A stretch of 64,000 nucleotides of DNA from Novosphingobium hassiacum (GTDB taxonomy: Bacteria > Pseudomonadota > Alphaproteobacteria > Sphingomonadales > Sphingomonadaceae), in the NCBI RefSeq assembly GCF_014196055.1, contig NZ_JACICY010000002.1:384553-448552 (forward strand), read 5' to 3'. Positions 55,786 to 64,000 of the stretch are shown one piece after another (the stretch's first letter is position 1; each line of letters starts with the position of its first letter). Below the pieces are notes generated by a model that saw only the letters and a program-made list of their open reading frames with translations, ran no database searches and had not been told where the DNA came from. The position numbers and the translations under genes were made by a program.

Positions 55786-56142
55786 TCACGCCAGGATTGC
55801 TCCGCCCATAGCGGCCACGACAATCGCGGCAAACACCTTCCAACCAAAATGCCGACCTCGCGTGATCAACCCGTTTGCGACCACGCCGAACAGAATTGGT
55901 GAACAGATCAAGGGAATTGCAAGAGGCCGGTCGGAATCCGAAAACAGCCACGGTGACGCTGCGATCAAGACACCACAGCCGATCCAGATCATCGTGCTGA
56001 ATTGCCACATCGCGCTCACGAGCAATCTTGATTGCCGAGTGGGAAACGTCGCGGGGCCGATCAGTTTCACTTCGCCAAGATAGCCGTGCAGGCAGGCTGC
56101 GGCCACACAACTGATACCAACCGCAACCATCCAAACGGTCAT
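55786..56142 (-). CDS. Small four-helix membrane protein under TetR control
   Basis: 118 residues from ATG 56142 (MTVWMVAVGISC) with four hydrophobic segments (about 1-20, 45-68, 73-92, 98-118). No domain recognised. It diverges from a TetR gene; the two share a perfect operator 9 bp upstream of this start. TetR-paired membrane proteins are often pumps or detoxification partners, but this one is small and unassigned. Confidence 0.78.
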   Translation of the reverse strand: MTVWMVAVGISCVAAACLHGYLGEVKLIGPATFPTRQSRLLVSAMWQFSTMIWIGCGVLIAASPWLFSDSDRPLAIPLICSPILFGVVANGLITRGRHFGWKVFAAIVVAAMGGAILA

Positions 56143-56150
56143 CGACGCCT

Positions 56151-56168
56151 CCATACATTGATGTATGG
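56151..56168. promoter_or_regulatory. Perfect TetR-type operator in a divergent promoter
   Basis: CCATACATTGATGTATGG has perfect 8-bp arms around TG. It lies between the membrane protein gene and the TetR gene, close enough to both starts to repress both. Confidence 0.75.
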
Positions 56169-56206
56169 TATTGCTACTCCGATCTACTCTTGTCAAGGCT
56201 GTGACC

Positions 56207-56800
56207 ATGGAGACCAACAGGCTCACTCGAAAGGATTGGCTGAGGGCTGCGCTTCGAGCGCTAACCGACGGCGGGGTAAAGGCACTGAACCCTGACCGTC
56301 TGGCTACCGCGCTTGGAGTATCTCGTGGGAGTTTTTACTGGCACTTTGCCGATGTGAAGGCCTTCCATCGAGCGGTCCTGGAGGAATGGGAGGGACTGGC
56401 AGTCGATGGCCCACTTGAGCGGGCTTCGATTGCTGGGAACTACGAGGCAGCCGCTTCCTTGCAGCCGCTGATCCAAAACGCGTTCACCGCACCACAGGCA
56501 CTGGAACGCGCCATCTTCCGCTGGGCGACAAGCGATGCACAGGCGGACCGCGCGGTGAAAAATGTCAACTCTCGCCGGCTTCGCTTGCTTGGCGAGATGT
56601 TTGAGGCAACCGGTGGCCCACGCGATGCCATGCGCGCCAATGCCAGGATTGCCTATTCTGCCTATCTCGGTTCTATTCTGCTTGACGATGGGCCGCCCGA
56701 GCAAACCATGGTAGATAGACTTTGCGAATTGCTGGATCTGCGTGCGACGAGCCCGGATGACGCACCCTTGCCCATGCGCAACAAAACGGCCCGGCTCTAA
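56207..56800 (+). CDS. TetR-family transcriptional regulator
   Basis: 197 residues. The N-terminal HTH is RKDWLRAALRALTDGGVKALNPDRLATALGVSRGSFYWHFADVKAFHRAVLEEWE with the SRGSFYWHF recognition helix. The C-terminal ligand domain has no obvious subfamily. The ATG at 56207 is preferred to 56165, which would lie within the operator. Controls the divergent membrane protein gene by position. Confidence 0.9.
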   Translation: METNRLTRKDWLRAALRALTDGGVKALNPDRLATALGVSRGSFYWHFADVKAFHRAVLEEWEGLAVDGPLERASIAGNYEAAASLQPLIQNAFTAPQALERAIFRWATSDAQADRAVKNVNSRRLRLLGEMFEATGGPRDAMRANARIAYSAYLGSILLDDGPPEQTMVDRLCELLDLRATSPDDAPLPMRNKTARL

Positions 56801-57232
56801 TCCCAATTGGTGGAGTGGTCGGGGTCGGCCTTGCCAACACTGGCAGGACATCAGCGCGGAGCCATAAGAGCCTGTCGCGTCCTTGACGTGCGGCAGGCTC
56901 GAATTGACGCGCTCGCCATTAATCGCCCCATTGATGGCGACATGCGCAACATGACACCCCTGCGGCACGAGTCGCGCGCCATCGGCTGCCCAAGGTCACG
57001 CAAGCCCATCTTCGCGGACGGCGTATCCGACGAATCCGATATGACCGCGCAAGCGGGCCGACGCGCCGCTAAAGATCACGATACCGCCGCGCGGAAGCAG
57101 CGCACTTCCGCTACAGAAAGCGATCGTCATCGTTTCGTCGCGAAAAACTCTCTCTTTGGGGTAGAGTATAATTTCTCTATTCGTGCAGCGGGTGATCGCG
57201 GCTAGCGCAAGGCCGCAGACAGGGGTGAACAT
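56801..57232. other. Intergenic region with no firm gene
   Basis: About 430 bp. A minus-strand frame 56996-57130 (44 codons, MTIAFCSGSALLPRGGIV...) is open but lacks support. A TATAAT (57167-57172) lies 60 bp before the TauE/SafE-type gene and may be its -10. No terminator was found. Confidence 0.5.
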
Positions 57233-58000
57233 ATGGACTTTCTCGCCGGGCTCGACTGGACGGCACTGCTGCCGTTCATCGCCGTGGGATTTGCCGCGCA
57301 GATGGTCGATGGCGCGCTCGGCATGGCGTTCGGGGTCATCTCGAACACGCTGATGGTCGGCGTGCTCGGCATTCCGCCGGCACTTGCCTCGCAGCGCGTG
57401 CACCTTGTCGAGTGTTTCACCACGGCAACTTCGGGCATCAGCCACCTCATCCACGGTAATGTCGACAAGAAGCTGTTCCTGCGCCTGCTGCTGCCGGGCA
57501 TGGCTGGCGGCATTCTGGGTGCCTACGTCCTGTCGTCGCTCGATGCGTCGCTGGTGAAGCCGTGGGTGCTGCTCTACCTCAGCGCGATCGGCATCTACCT
57601 GCTTTTGCGCGGCCTGTTGTATCCGCCCAAGATCCGCGAAGCGGGGTGGGTTGCCCCGCTCGGGCTTGTCGGCGGGTTTCTTGATGCGGTTGGCGGTGGC
57701 GGCTGGGGTCCGGTCGTGACTTCCAACCTGCTGATCCAGGGTGCCGATCCGCGCAAGGTGGTGGGCACGGTCAACACCGTCGAGTTCTTTCTGACCCTCA
57801 CGGTATCGGCAACCTTCATCTGGCATCTCGGGTTTGCCGACCTGGCAGGGCCTACGCTCGGGTTCCTGATCGGGGGACTGGCCGCGGCACCGTTTGGCGC
57901 ATGGGCGGCCAAGCACATCCCGGCCAAGACGATGCTGATACTGGTGGGAACCGTGCTCACGCTGACCAGTCTCTACGGGGCCTATAACGCGTTTTCCTGA
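57233..58000 (+). CDS. TauE/SafE-family (TSUP) membrane permease
   Basis: 255-residue inner-membrane protein with about eight hydrophobic segments in two repeats. GFAAQMVDGALGMAFGVISNTLMVGVLGIPPALASQ and LVGGFLDAVGGGGWGPVVTSNLLIQG are the paired TSUP motifs. Family members export sulfite or other sulfur oxyanions and organosulfonates. The nearest sulfur genes in the window are 37 kb away, so no operon link. Confidence 0.9.
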   Translation: MDFLAGLDWTALLPFIAVGFAAQMVDGALGMAFGVISNTLMVGVLGIPPALASQRVHLVECFTTATSGISHLIHGNVDKKLFLRLLLPGMAGGILGAYVLSSLDASLVKPWVLLYLSAIGIYLLLRGLLYPPKIREAGWVAPLGLVGGFLDAVGGGGWGPVVTSNLLIQGADPRKVVGTVNTVEFFLTLTVSATFIWHLGFADLAGPTLGFLIGGLAAAPFGAWAAKHIPAKTMLILVGTVLTLTSLYGAYNAFS

Positions 58001-58046
58001 TCGTTAGCGCAGGCTAGGGGTTCGGACGCAGGCCTCGCGCCGCGCT

Positions 58047-58068
58047 GTGGTTACTCCGCGTTAACCAC
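58047..58068. repeat. Short inverted repeat
   Basis: GTGGTTA (58047-58053) and TAACCAC (58062-58068) flank an 8-bp GC-rich centre, 54 bp before the next gene. Could be an operator or, given TTAACC, a cell-cycle regulator site; weak evidence. Confidence 0.4.
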
Positions 58069-58121
58069 GCTGTGCCACACTGCAACAGCCGCGCGGAGTG
58101 ACTAGCGGCTGGAGGGCAGAC

Positions 58122-58649
58122 ATGGCGCGCTTCGATGCCAGCGGAATGACGATCGCGGAACTGCGGGAATTTGCGAGCTTTGCTCCGGGCGAGCAGCGCT
58201 ACATCCGCCGCAGCCTGGATATTGCGCTCGGTCGCGGCGATGCGGTGGCCCGCTGGGGCCGCGACGAGCCCGAGATCGCCGCCATCATCGCACAGACCAA
58301 TGCCTACCGCGATCTGGTGATGCTGCGCGCGATGCTGCCGCAGGTCGATGGTCTCGAAACGCTCGAGCCGTTCATGGGCAGTCTGATGCGTCTGGCCGCG
58401 TTCGACCTCGCGCAGGATCGCCTCGGCGGGTTTTCCGCCTTCCGCTTCCTCTATGAACGCCTGCTCGGAGCCGAGGCACGGCCGTGGCTGCCGTCGGCGT
58501 TCTGCGGCGCAGCGGCCTTGCCAGTGATCCGTCCGGACCGGCGGCGGCACCTGCTGCAGTCGATCAGCGAAGCGGCTGCGACCGCGCACGGCTGGTCCAC
58601 CCGCGCGCCGTTGTTCTACCCCGAATTCGTCGAGGCCGAAGCGGCCTAA
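58122..58649 (+). CDS. Hypothetical protein
   Basis: 175 residues from ATG 58122 (MARFDASGMTIAELREFA), or eight more from GTG 58098. Helix-rich soluble protein with no signal peptide. Features include LREFASFAPGEQRYIRRSLDIALGRGDAVARWG and a C-terminal RAPLFYPEFVEAEAA. No domain recognised. Overlaps nadB convergently by four bases. Confidence 0.75.
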   Translation: MARFDASGMTIAELREFASFAPGEQRYIRRSLDIALGRGDAVARWGRDEPEIAAIIAQTNAYRDLVMLRAMLPQVDGLETLEPFMGSLMRLAAFDLAQDRLGGFSAFRFLYERLLGAEARPWLPSAFCGAAALPVIRPDRRRHLLQSISEAAATAHGWSTRAPLFYPEFVEAEAA

Positions 58650-60274
58650 GGCACCAACACCGTATCGCGGGCGATCTCGTCGGTTTGCGGATAATCGAGC
58701 GTGTAGTGCAGGCCCCGGCTTTCGTGCCGCGCCCGTGCCGAGCGGACGATCAACTCCGCGCTCTGCAGCAGGTTACGCAATTCGATCAGGTCGGTCGTGA
58801 CGCGGAAGTGTCCGTAGTAATCGTTGACCTCGCCCGACAGCATCTGAATGCGGTGCGCGGCGCGTTCGAGCCGCTTGTCGGTGCGCACGATGCCGACATA
58901 GTTCCACATGAACCGGCGGATTTCGGTCCAGTTCTGCTTGATCACCACTTCCTCGTCCGAATCGGTGACGCGGCTTTCGTCCCACGGACGCACTTCGGGT
59001 GGCGCGTCGAAGCTGTCCCAGCGGCGAAGAATATCGCGCGCGGCGGCGTCGCCGAACACGAAGCATTCAAGCAGCGAGTTCGACGCCAGGCGATTCGCGC
59101 CGTGCAGACCGCTCTCGGTGCATTCGCCGGCCGCATAAAGACCGGGCAGGTCGGTCCGCCCTTCGAGATCGATGAGCACCCCTCCGCAAGTATAATGCTG
59201 GGCTGGGACTACCGGGATTGGCTGGCGGGTCATGTCGATACCAAGGCCAAGCAGCTTATCGTGGATGTTGGGGAAGTGTCCGCGCACGAATTCGTCCGGC
59301 ATGTGGCTGATGTCGAGATGAACGTAGTCGAGCCCGAACTTCTTGATCTCCGAATCGATCGCGCGCGCCACGATGTCGCGGGGGGCCAGCTCAAGCCGCT
59401 CGGGGTCGTAGAACTCCATGAAGCGCTTGCCGGTGCGCGGATTGATCAGTCGTCCGCCTTCACCACGCACCGCCTCGGTGATCAGGAAATTCTTGACGTC
59501 GAGGTTGTACAGGCAGGTCGGGTGGAACTGCATCATTTCCATGTTGCAGACCCGCGCGCCCGCGCGCCAGGCCATCGCGATGCCATCGCCCGTCGCGCCA
59601 CGCGGTGCAGTCGAGAACTGATAGACCCGCCCTGCGCCGCCGGTTGCCAGGATCGTGGCGCGCGCGGTGTGCGCTTCGACCTTCCCAGTGGCTTCATCGA
59701 GCGCATAGACGCCCCAGATCCGGCCCGAGCCCGAATAGCGCGCAGCCTCGTGCCGCCCGCTGATCAGGTCAATACAGGTCCGACCCGGCAGGAGCGTGAT
59801 GTTCGGATGATCGCGGGCTGCCTTGAGCAATGCCTGCTGCACCGCCGCACCGGTTGCATCGTCGACGTGAACGATCCGCCGGTGCGAGTGCCCGCCCTCA
59901 CGCGTCAGATGCAGAGCGCCTGCCTCGGCATTGAACGGCACGCCGAGCGATTCCAGGCGATTGATCGCCGCTGGCGCGTGTTCGACCACGAACTCCACCG
60001 TCTCGCGTCGGTTGAGTCCGGCGCCCGCGATCATCGTGTCGCGGATATGGTTCTCGAACGTATCGCCCGCGTCGAGCACCGCCGCGATTCCGCCCTGCGC
60101 CCAATTGGTCGACCCGCCATCCAGCGCCCCCTTGGCCAGAACGAGCACACGGCATTTCTCCGCCAGCACCAACGCGGCTGTCAGACCTGCCGCGCCCGAG
60201 CCGATGACCAGCACATCGTTTGCTGCGGACCCGGCGAAAGAGTTGTCGGACGCGTTTGTGACATTTCCACTCAC
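58646..60274 (-). CDS. nadB: L-aspartate oxidase
   Basis: 542-residue FAD enzyme making iminoaspartate, first step of NAD synthesis. FAD motif DVLVIGSGAAGLTAALVLAEK, STNWAQGGIAAVLD, and HFPNIHDKLL ... QHYTCGGVLIDLEGRTDLPGLYAAGE with catalytic His/Arg region and GANRLASNSLLECFVFG. GTG start at 60274 with AAGGAG eight bases upstream. nadA and nadC are not adjacent. Confidence 0.95.
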   Translation of the reverse strand: MSGNVTNASDNSFAGSAANDVLVIGSGAAGLTAALVLAEKCRVLVLAKGALDGGSTNWAQGGIAAVLDAGDTFENHIRDTMIAGAGLNRRETVEFVVEHAPAAINRLESLGVPFNAEAGALHLTREGGHSHRRIVHVDDATGAAVQQALLKAARDHPNITLLPGRTCIDLISGRHEAARYSGSGRIWGVYALDEATGKVEAHTARATILATGGAGRVYQFSTAPRGATGDGIAMAWRAGARVCNMEMMQFHPTCLYNLDVKNFLITEAVRGEGGRLINPRTGKRFMEFYDPERLELAPRDIVARAIDSEIKKFGLDYVHLDISHMPDEFVRGHFPNIHDKLLGLGIDMTRQPIPVVPAQHYTCGGVLIDLEGRTDLPGLYAAGECTESGLHGANRLASNSLLECFVFGDAAARDILRRWDSFDAPPEVRPWDESRVTDSDEEVVIKQNWTEIRRFMWNYVGIVRTDKRLERAAHRIQMLSGEVNDYYGHFRVTTDLIELRNLLQSAELIVRSARARHESRGLHYTLDYPQTDEIARDTVLVP

Positions 60275-60469
60275 AAGCGGAGCTCCTTGATGTTGGCAGT
60301 GCCGTTCGAAAGGGTTGCGACCCTAAAGTGTCGCGAGAACTTGATATTAAAAGATTTTTTTACAGATTCGGCACAAATCTTTCTTTTGCTTAACGATGTT
60401 GTTCACTTGCTTCGCAACCGCAGCATGCTAGGTAGCTTTGCGTATAACCGCCTGCGCCCAGAGGCTAAA

Positions 60470-60646
60470 ATGCAACTACAACGTCTTCTATGCGTAATGA
60501 ACCGCCATCGGCCCATCCGTGACAAGATCGAATGGAATGGACTGACTTACGACAGTGCCTGCCGGTATTGTGGCACTGACATCGTCCGTCTCGAAAAGGG
60601 CGGATGGCGTCGTAAGTTGGCCAAAGTTCAAATAAACCAGAACTAA
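60470..60646 (+). CDS. Small zinc-ribbon-like protein
   Basis: 58 residues from ATG 60470 (MQLQRLLCVMNRHRPIRDKI), with GAGG six bases upstream; a longer start at 60425 (73 residues) is possible. CRYCGTDIVRLEKGGWRR carries one CxxC, so a full zinc site would need a partner or a dimer. Preceded by about 150 bp of AT-rich promoter DNA. Function unknown. Confidence 0.68.
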   Translation: MQLQRLLCVMNRHRPIRDKIEWNGLTYDSACRYCGTDIVRLEKGGWRRKLAKVQINQN

Positions 60647-60667
60647 AGTTAGTGGAGATACTTGCGG

Positions 60668-61618
60668 CTACGCCGGGACGCTGGTCAGCGTGACGAAAAC
60701 ATCCTCAAGATCGGCTTCACGGGTAGATACATCGACTATCGCGTAACCTTGGCCCTGAACCTGCAGCAGGACTTCGCCTGCGTTGGTGCGATCCTTATCG
60801 TAGGCGATCTCGATCTGTCGTTCGCCCGACGCCACACTGCGCGCGAACGTTTCATGCTGCGGCGCAACACCCACGTCGCGATCTAGCGTCAACACAACGA
60901 TCTTTTCGCGCGCCATGTCTACCAACTCGCGCGTCGGCTTGTTGGCGATCAGCTTGCCGTGATTGATGATCGCGATACGGTCACAGAGCTGCTCGGCTTC
61001 CTCGAGGTAGTGCGTGGTCAGGACAACCGTCACACCATCGTGGTTCATTTCGCTGACCAGCTCCCACAATTGCCGCCGCAGTTCGACATCGACGCCTGCG
61101 GTTGGCTCGTCGAGCACGAGGACCGGCGGACTGTGGACCATGGCCTTGGCGATCAGCAGACGTCGCTTCATGCCCCCCGACAGCGATCGGGCGTAAGCGT
61201 TGGCCTTGTCTGCCAGGTGGACCGCGCGCAGCAGTTCCATCGTTCGCCGCATCGACTTGGGCACGCCATAGAGTCCGGCCTGGTTGTTGAGCACTTCGGC
61301 AGGGGTGAAGAACGGATCGAACACGATTTCCTGCGGCACGATCCCGATCGACGCCTTGGCGTTGCGCACGTCGTGATCGATGTCATGACCCCAGATTTCG
61401 ACTTGACCGGACGTCTTGGTCACCAGCCCCGCCAGCGTGTTGATCAGCGTCGACTTGCCCGCGCCATTAGGCCCGAGCAGACCGAAAATCTGTCCTTGCG
61501 GCACGTCGAAGCTGACGCCGTCGAGCGCCAGCTTGCCTGCGGACTTGCCCGTGGCGGTATAACGTTTGACGAGATCGCGGATGCGGATTGCGGGGGCCGT
61601 CGCCGGGGTCTGTTCCAT
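60668..61618 (-). CDS. ABC transporter ATP-binding protein (YadG-like)
   Basis: 316 residues. Walker A GLLGPNGAGKSTLINTLAG, signature SLSGGMKRRLLIAKA, Walker B VLVLDEPTAGVD and the switch H in TTHYLEEAE. C-terminal extension of about 80 residues as in ABC-2 type drug/polysaccharide exporters. The ATG at 61618 is chosen. No ABC-2 permease gene is adjacent, so its membrane partner must be elsewhere. Confidence 0.92.
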   Translation of the reverse strand: MEQTPATAPAIRIRDLVKRYTATGKSAGKLALDGVSFDVPQGQIFGLLGPNGAGKSTLINTLAGLVTKTSGQVEIWGHDIDHDVRNAKASIGIVPQEIVFDPFFTPAEVLNNQAGLYGVPKSMRRTMELLRAVHLADKANAYARSLSGGMKRRLLIAKAMVHSPPVLVLDEPTAGVDVELRRQLWELVSEMNHDGVTVVLTTHYLEEAEQLCDRIAIINHGKLIANKPTRELVDMAREKIVVLTLDRDVGVAPQHETFARSVASGERQIEIAYDKDRTNAGEVLLQVQGQGYAIVDVSTREADLEDVFVTLTSVPA

Positions 61619-61689
61619 GCGGTGCTGCCTGCCCGAACCGGGGGCAAAACGCAATTGTCTCAAGGCCACGCATTTGCTAGCGCGGCGGC

Positions 61690-61890
61690 ATGAACCAGCC
61701 GCCCGAAACCGTCCTGTCCGATACCGCCCGCGTCAAGTGTGACGGGTCCAACGATATCAGGGGCGGAAGCGCGCTCGGTCACCCGCGCGTGTGGCTCGAA
61801 ATCGACGAGCGCGGCTTTGTCGAGTGCGGCTACTGCGACAAGCGCTTCGTGCTGCGCGGCGGCCCGGCGGACAAGGCGCAGGCGGCCTGA
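61690..61890 (+). CDS. zf-CHCC zinc-finger protein
   Basis: 66 residues; [18 protein letters not shown] and [11 protein letters not shown] give the Cys-His-Cys-Cys pattern of zf-CHCC, the domain of the mitochondrial complex I subunit NDUFS6. In alphaproteobacteria it is a small NADH dehydrogenase-associated protein; that role is from family knowledge. Confidence 0.9.
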   Translation: MNQPPETVLSDTARVKCDGSNDIRGGSALGHPRVWLEIDERGFVECGYCDKRFVLRGGPADKAQAA

Positions 61891-61946
61891 AATATCGGTT
61901 AGGCTGCGCCTTTCGCGTTGGCCCATAGCTTCCTATATCGGTGGCG

Positions 61947-63371
61947 ATGACCCAAACCGATCCCCGCTCGCTGCTCTACCGCCCCGGCCTGCTTTCGCCC
62001 GCCGACGCCCAACGCCTGACGCGTGAGGCACTGCGCGATTGCGATGACGGCGAACTCTACCTTCAGTTCATCGCGTCCGAGAGCTTCGGCTTCGATGACG
62101 GCAGGCTCAAGACCGCCGACTATTCCCGCGATGCAGGCTTCGGCTTGCGCGGCGTTTCGGGCGAGATGACCGGGTTTGCTCATGCCAACGAGATATCCGT
62201 CGCAGCCATCGCCCGCGCCGGAGAAACGCTCAAGCTGCTCGATCCGACGAAGGGGCAACCCGCCCCGCCACCGCAGGGCAACAACCGCCACCTCTATACC
62301 GATGCCTCGCCGCTCGACGCCGTGCCGTTCGAGGCCAAGGTCAAGCTGCTCGAAACGATCGACGCCGCGGCCCGTGCGCGCGATTCGCGCGTGGCGCAGG
62401 TCTCGGCGTCGCTGTCGGGCTCATGGTCGGTGGTCGAGATCGTGCGCGCGGATGGTTTCGTCGGGCACGACGTGCGTCCGCTCGTCCGGCTCAATGTATC
62501 GATCGTGGCGGAAAAGGACGGACGCCGCGAGACCGGCTCGTTTGGCATCGGCGGTCGCCGCTTGTACGACGACTTGTTCGAACCCGCGACCTGGAATCGC
62601 GCGATCGACGAAGCGCTGGCGCAGGCGCTGGTCAATCTCGATTCGGTTGCGGCTCCAGCAGGCGAGATGACCGTGCTGCTCGGCCCCGGCTGGCCGGGCG
62701 TGCTGCTCCACGAAGCGGTCGGCCACGGCCTCGAAGGCGATTTCAACCGCAAGGGCACCAGCGCGTTCTCGGGCCGCATCGGCCAGCGCGTTGCCGCGCC
62801 AGGCGTGACGGTGATCGACGATGGCTCGATGGCAGGACGGCGCGGCTCGCTCTCGATCGATGACGAGGGCACCCCGACGCAGGAGAACATCCTGATCGAG
62901 GACGGCATCCTCAAGGGCTATATCCAGGATCGCCTCAACGCCCGCCTGATGGGCGTTGCCCCCACCGGCAATGGCCGCCGTGAATCCTATGCCCATGCCC
63001 CGATGCCGCGCATGACCAACACCTTCATGCGCGCAGGGAACGACGACCCGGCCGAACTGCTCAGCCGCGTCAAGAACGGCATCTTCGCCAAGTCGTTCGG
63101 TGGCGGGCAGGTCGACATCACCAGCGGCAAGTTCGTGTTCTCGTGCACCGAGGCCTATCGCGTCGAGAATGGTAAGCTCGGCGCGCCGATCAAGGGCGCG
63201 ACGCTGATCGGTGATGGTCCGACCGTGCTCACCCGCGTGATCGGGATCGGCAACGATCTCGCGCTCGACGAAGGCGTCGGCGTCTGCGGCAAGGGTGGGC
63301 AAAGCGTACCTGCGGGCGTCGGTCAGCCGACCCTGCTGGTCGAAGGCCTGACGGTCGGCGGCACGGCTTGA
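61947..63371 (+). CDS. tldD: Metalloprotease TldD
   Basis: 474 residues; forms a heterodimer with TldE that degrades unfolded and peptide substrates and matures microcins. The zinc site is LLHEAVGHGLEGDFNRKG, with SYAHAPMPRMTNTFM and the third-ligand region C-terminal. A GTG two codons upstream (61941) is possible. TldD/TldE can act on RiPPs, but no link with the lasso cluster 30 kb away is implied. Confidence 0.95.
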   Translation: MTQTDPRSLLYRPGLLSPADAQRLTREALRDCDDGELYLQFIASESFGFDDGRLKTADYSRDAGFGLRGVSGEMTGFAHANEISVAAIARAGETLKLLDPTKGQPAPPPQGNNRHLYTDASPLDAVPFEAKVKLLETIDAAARARDSRVAQVSASLSGSWSVVEIVRADGFVGHDVRPLVRLNVSIVAEKDGRRETGSFGIGGRRLYDDLFEPATWNRAIDEALAQALVNLDSVAAPAGEMTVLLGPGWPGVLLHEAVGHGLEGDFNRKGTSAFSGRIGQRVAAPGVTVIDDGSMAGRRGSLSIDDEGTPTQENILIEDGILKGYIQDRLNARLMGVAPTGNGRRESYAHAPMPRMTNTFMRAGNDDPAELLSRVKNGIFAKSFGGGQVDITSGKFVFSCTEAYRVENGKLGAPIKGATLIGDGPTVLTRVIGIGNDLALDEGVGVCGKGGQSVPAGVGQPTLLVEGLTVGGTA

Positions 63372-63436
63372 ATTTCAGCACCGGTTCAGCCGACTCGTGA
63401 TAGCGTAGCCGCATCGAACAGAAGGAAGTGCCAGCC

Positions 63437-63859
63437 ATGATGAAAATCGCGAGCAAGATTGCCGCAGGCCTGGCCGCCGGATCGCTTCTCCTTGCCGGAG
63501 CCGCCGCCGACGCCAAGCCGCGCCTGACCCCCGAACAGCAGCTAGCCAAGTCGCTCGAAGGCCGTGTCGCGGGTAAACCGGCAAACTGCATCTACACCCC
63601 GCGTGTGATGAACACACGGATCTACGACAAGACCGCCATCGCCTATGACGCCGGTAACACGATCTGGGTGAACCGTCCCGATGCGGGTGCGTCGTCGCTG
63701 GACGATAGCGATATCATGGTGACGCAGCCGTTCGGCTCGCAGCTGTGCAGCGTCGATATCGTGCGGATGATCGATCGGACCAGTGGATTCTGGCGCGGAT
63801 CGGTCGGGTTGGGCCAGTTCGTCCCTTACACGAAGGTCAAGGTCGCCAAGGTCGACTGA
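63437..63859 (+). CDS. Secreted hypothetical protein
   Basis: About 140 residues with a signal peptide (MMKIASKIAAGLAAGSLLLAGAAADA). Mature part contains two Cys (PANCIYTPRV, SQLCSVDIV) that may form a disulfide. No domain recognised. GGAAG lies upstream of the paired ATGs at 63437 and 63440. Confidence 0.78.
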   Translation: MMKIASKIAAGLAAGSLLLAGAAADAKPRLTPEQQLAKSLEGRVAGKPANCIYTPRVMNTRIYDKTAIAYDAGNTIWVNRPDAGASSLDDSDIMVTQPFGSQLCSVDIVRMIDRTSGFWRGSVGLGQFVPYTKVKVAKVD

Positions 63860-63880
63860 GCGGTTTATGGCGCAGGGATC

Positions 63881-64000
63881 ATGACCCTGCGCCTTGCCAC
63901 TCCTCTTGATGTATCGGCCATTGGCGATCTCGGGCGCCGCGCGTTTGTCGCGAAGTTCGGCCATCTCTACAGCGCTGCCAATCTCGCGCGCTTTCTAGAC
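63881..64000 (+). CDS. GNAT-family N-acetyltransferase (partial, runs off the window)
   Basis: 40 codons from ATG 63881: MTLRLATPLDVSAIGDLGRR then AFVAKFGHLYSAANLARFL. The RLATPLDVSAIGDLGRRAF start is typical of GNAT acetyltransferases. The rest lies beyond the end of the window, so the assignment is provisional. Confidence 0.7.
   Translation, partial: MTLRLATPLDVSAIGDLGRRAFVAKFGHLYSAANLARFLD

Noticed and set aside
56807..57205. 132-codon + strand frame between the TetR and TauE/SafE-type genes
   Set aside because: No ribosome binding site, no hydrophobic core or domain, codon use unlike neighbours; treated as intergenic.
58484..60646. 720-codon + strand frame overlapping nadB
   Set aside because: Only its last part, after nadB, looks real; the rest is antisense to nadB. 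The short gene at 60470-60646 was annotated instead.
61947..63371. TldD as the leader protease of the lasso pathway
   Set aside because: TldD/TldE do process some RiPPs, but the cluster has its own B2 peptidase and tldD is a widely conserved housekeeping gene 29 kb away.

Overview
The window is a chromosomal segment of a high-GC alphaproteobacterium, most likely a member of the Sphingomonadales (Novosphingobium/Sphingobium/Sphingopyxis type). The evidence is the gene content and its arrangement: a DUF3035 (BamF-type) lipoprotein behind ileS-lspA, a DUF3576 lipoprotein near leuS, a fused cysNC with a DUF2061 gene, a methionine synthase split into two genes under a SahR-type ArsR/methyltransferase regulator, ribonuclease D-lptC-lptA, and several families of GC-rich palindromic repeats. 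The assignment is inference from gene families; no 16S gene is present.

Layout. 0-7 kb: pepN, an NAD-dependent epimerase, threonine aldolase with an EamA exporter, a small acetyltransferase, a PAS histidine kinase and tRNA-Thr(GGT). 7-15.4 kb: gpmA, then the tightly overlapping run purE-purK-folA-ribF, a cupin gene, then ileS-lspA-DUF3035 closed by a rho-independent terminator. 15.4-25.5 kb: ung, ugd, the sulfate-activation operon cysD-cysNC-DUF2061, LPS transport genes (lptC, lptA) and an O-antigen-ligase-like gene.

25.7-32.6 kb holds the most notable locus, a seven-gene lasso-peptide-type RiPP cluster, all on the + strand: HPr-kinase-like kinase (K), a 44-residue precursor (A) too short for ordinary ORF calling, PqqD-like recognition protein (B1), transglutaminase-like leader protease (B2), asparagine-synthetase-like cyclase (C), ABC exporter (D) and a nucleotidyltransferase (N). 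Aligning the leader to the lasso spacing rule predicts a 16-residue core, AKNQPGNDGSGGKTKS, with an Ala1-Asp8 ring, an unusual Gly/Lys tail without a bulky plug, and a C-terminal Ser that the kinase could phosphorylate. The usual leader Thr at -2 is Ile. This looks like a divergent and possibly undescribed product.

32.6-46 kb: holA-lptE-leuS (outer membrane and translation), a PHB reductase with two PhaR-like palindromes in its promoter, and the methionine regulon sahR-metF-metH1-metH2 with two near-perfect operators upstream. 46-55 kb: repeat-rich intergenic DNA, recQ, a TerC-family protein, a YdcH-like small protein, a SPFH protein with a ribbon-helix-helix partner, a beta-helix protein, ribA and xthA. 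55-57 kb is a lower-GC patch with a TetR-regulated divergent pair around a perfect 18-bp operator. 57-64 kb: a TauE/SafE-type permease, nadB, an orphan ABC ATPase, a zf-CHCC protein, tldD, a secreted protein and the start of a GNAT gene.

A second theme is repetitive DNA. A paired palindrome (arms CCCCTCCCGC/GCGGGAGGGG) occurs in full three times: between cysD and cysNC, between the two metH genes (where it appears to supply the ribosome binding site of the second), and in frame inside ileS, where it encodes about 35 extra residues of an essential enzyme.
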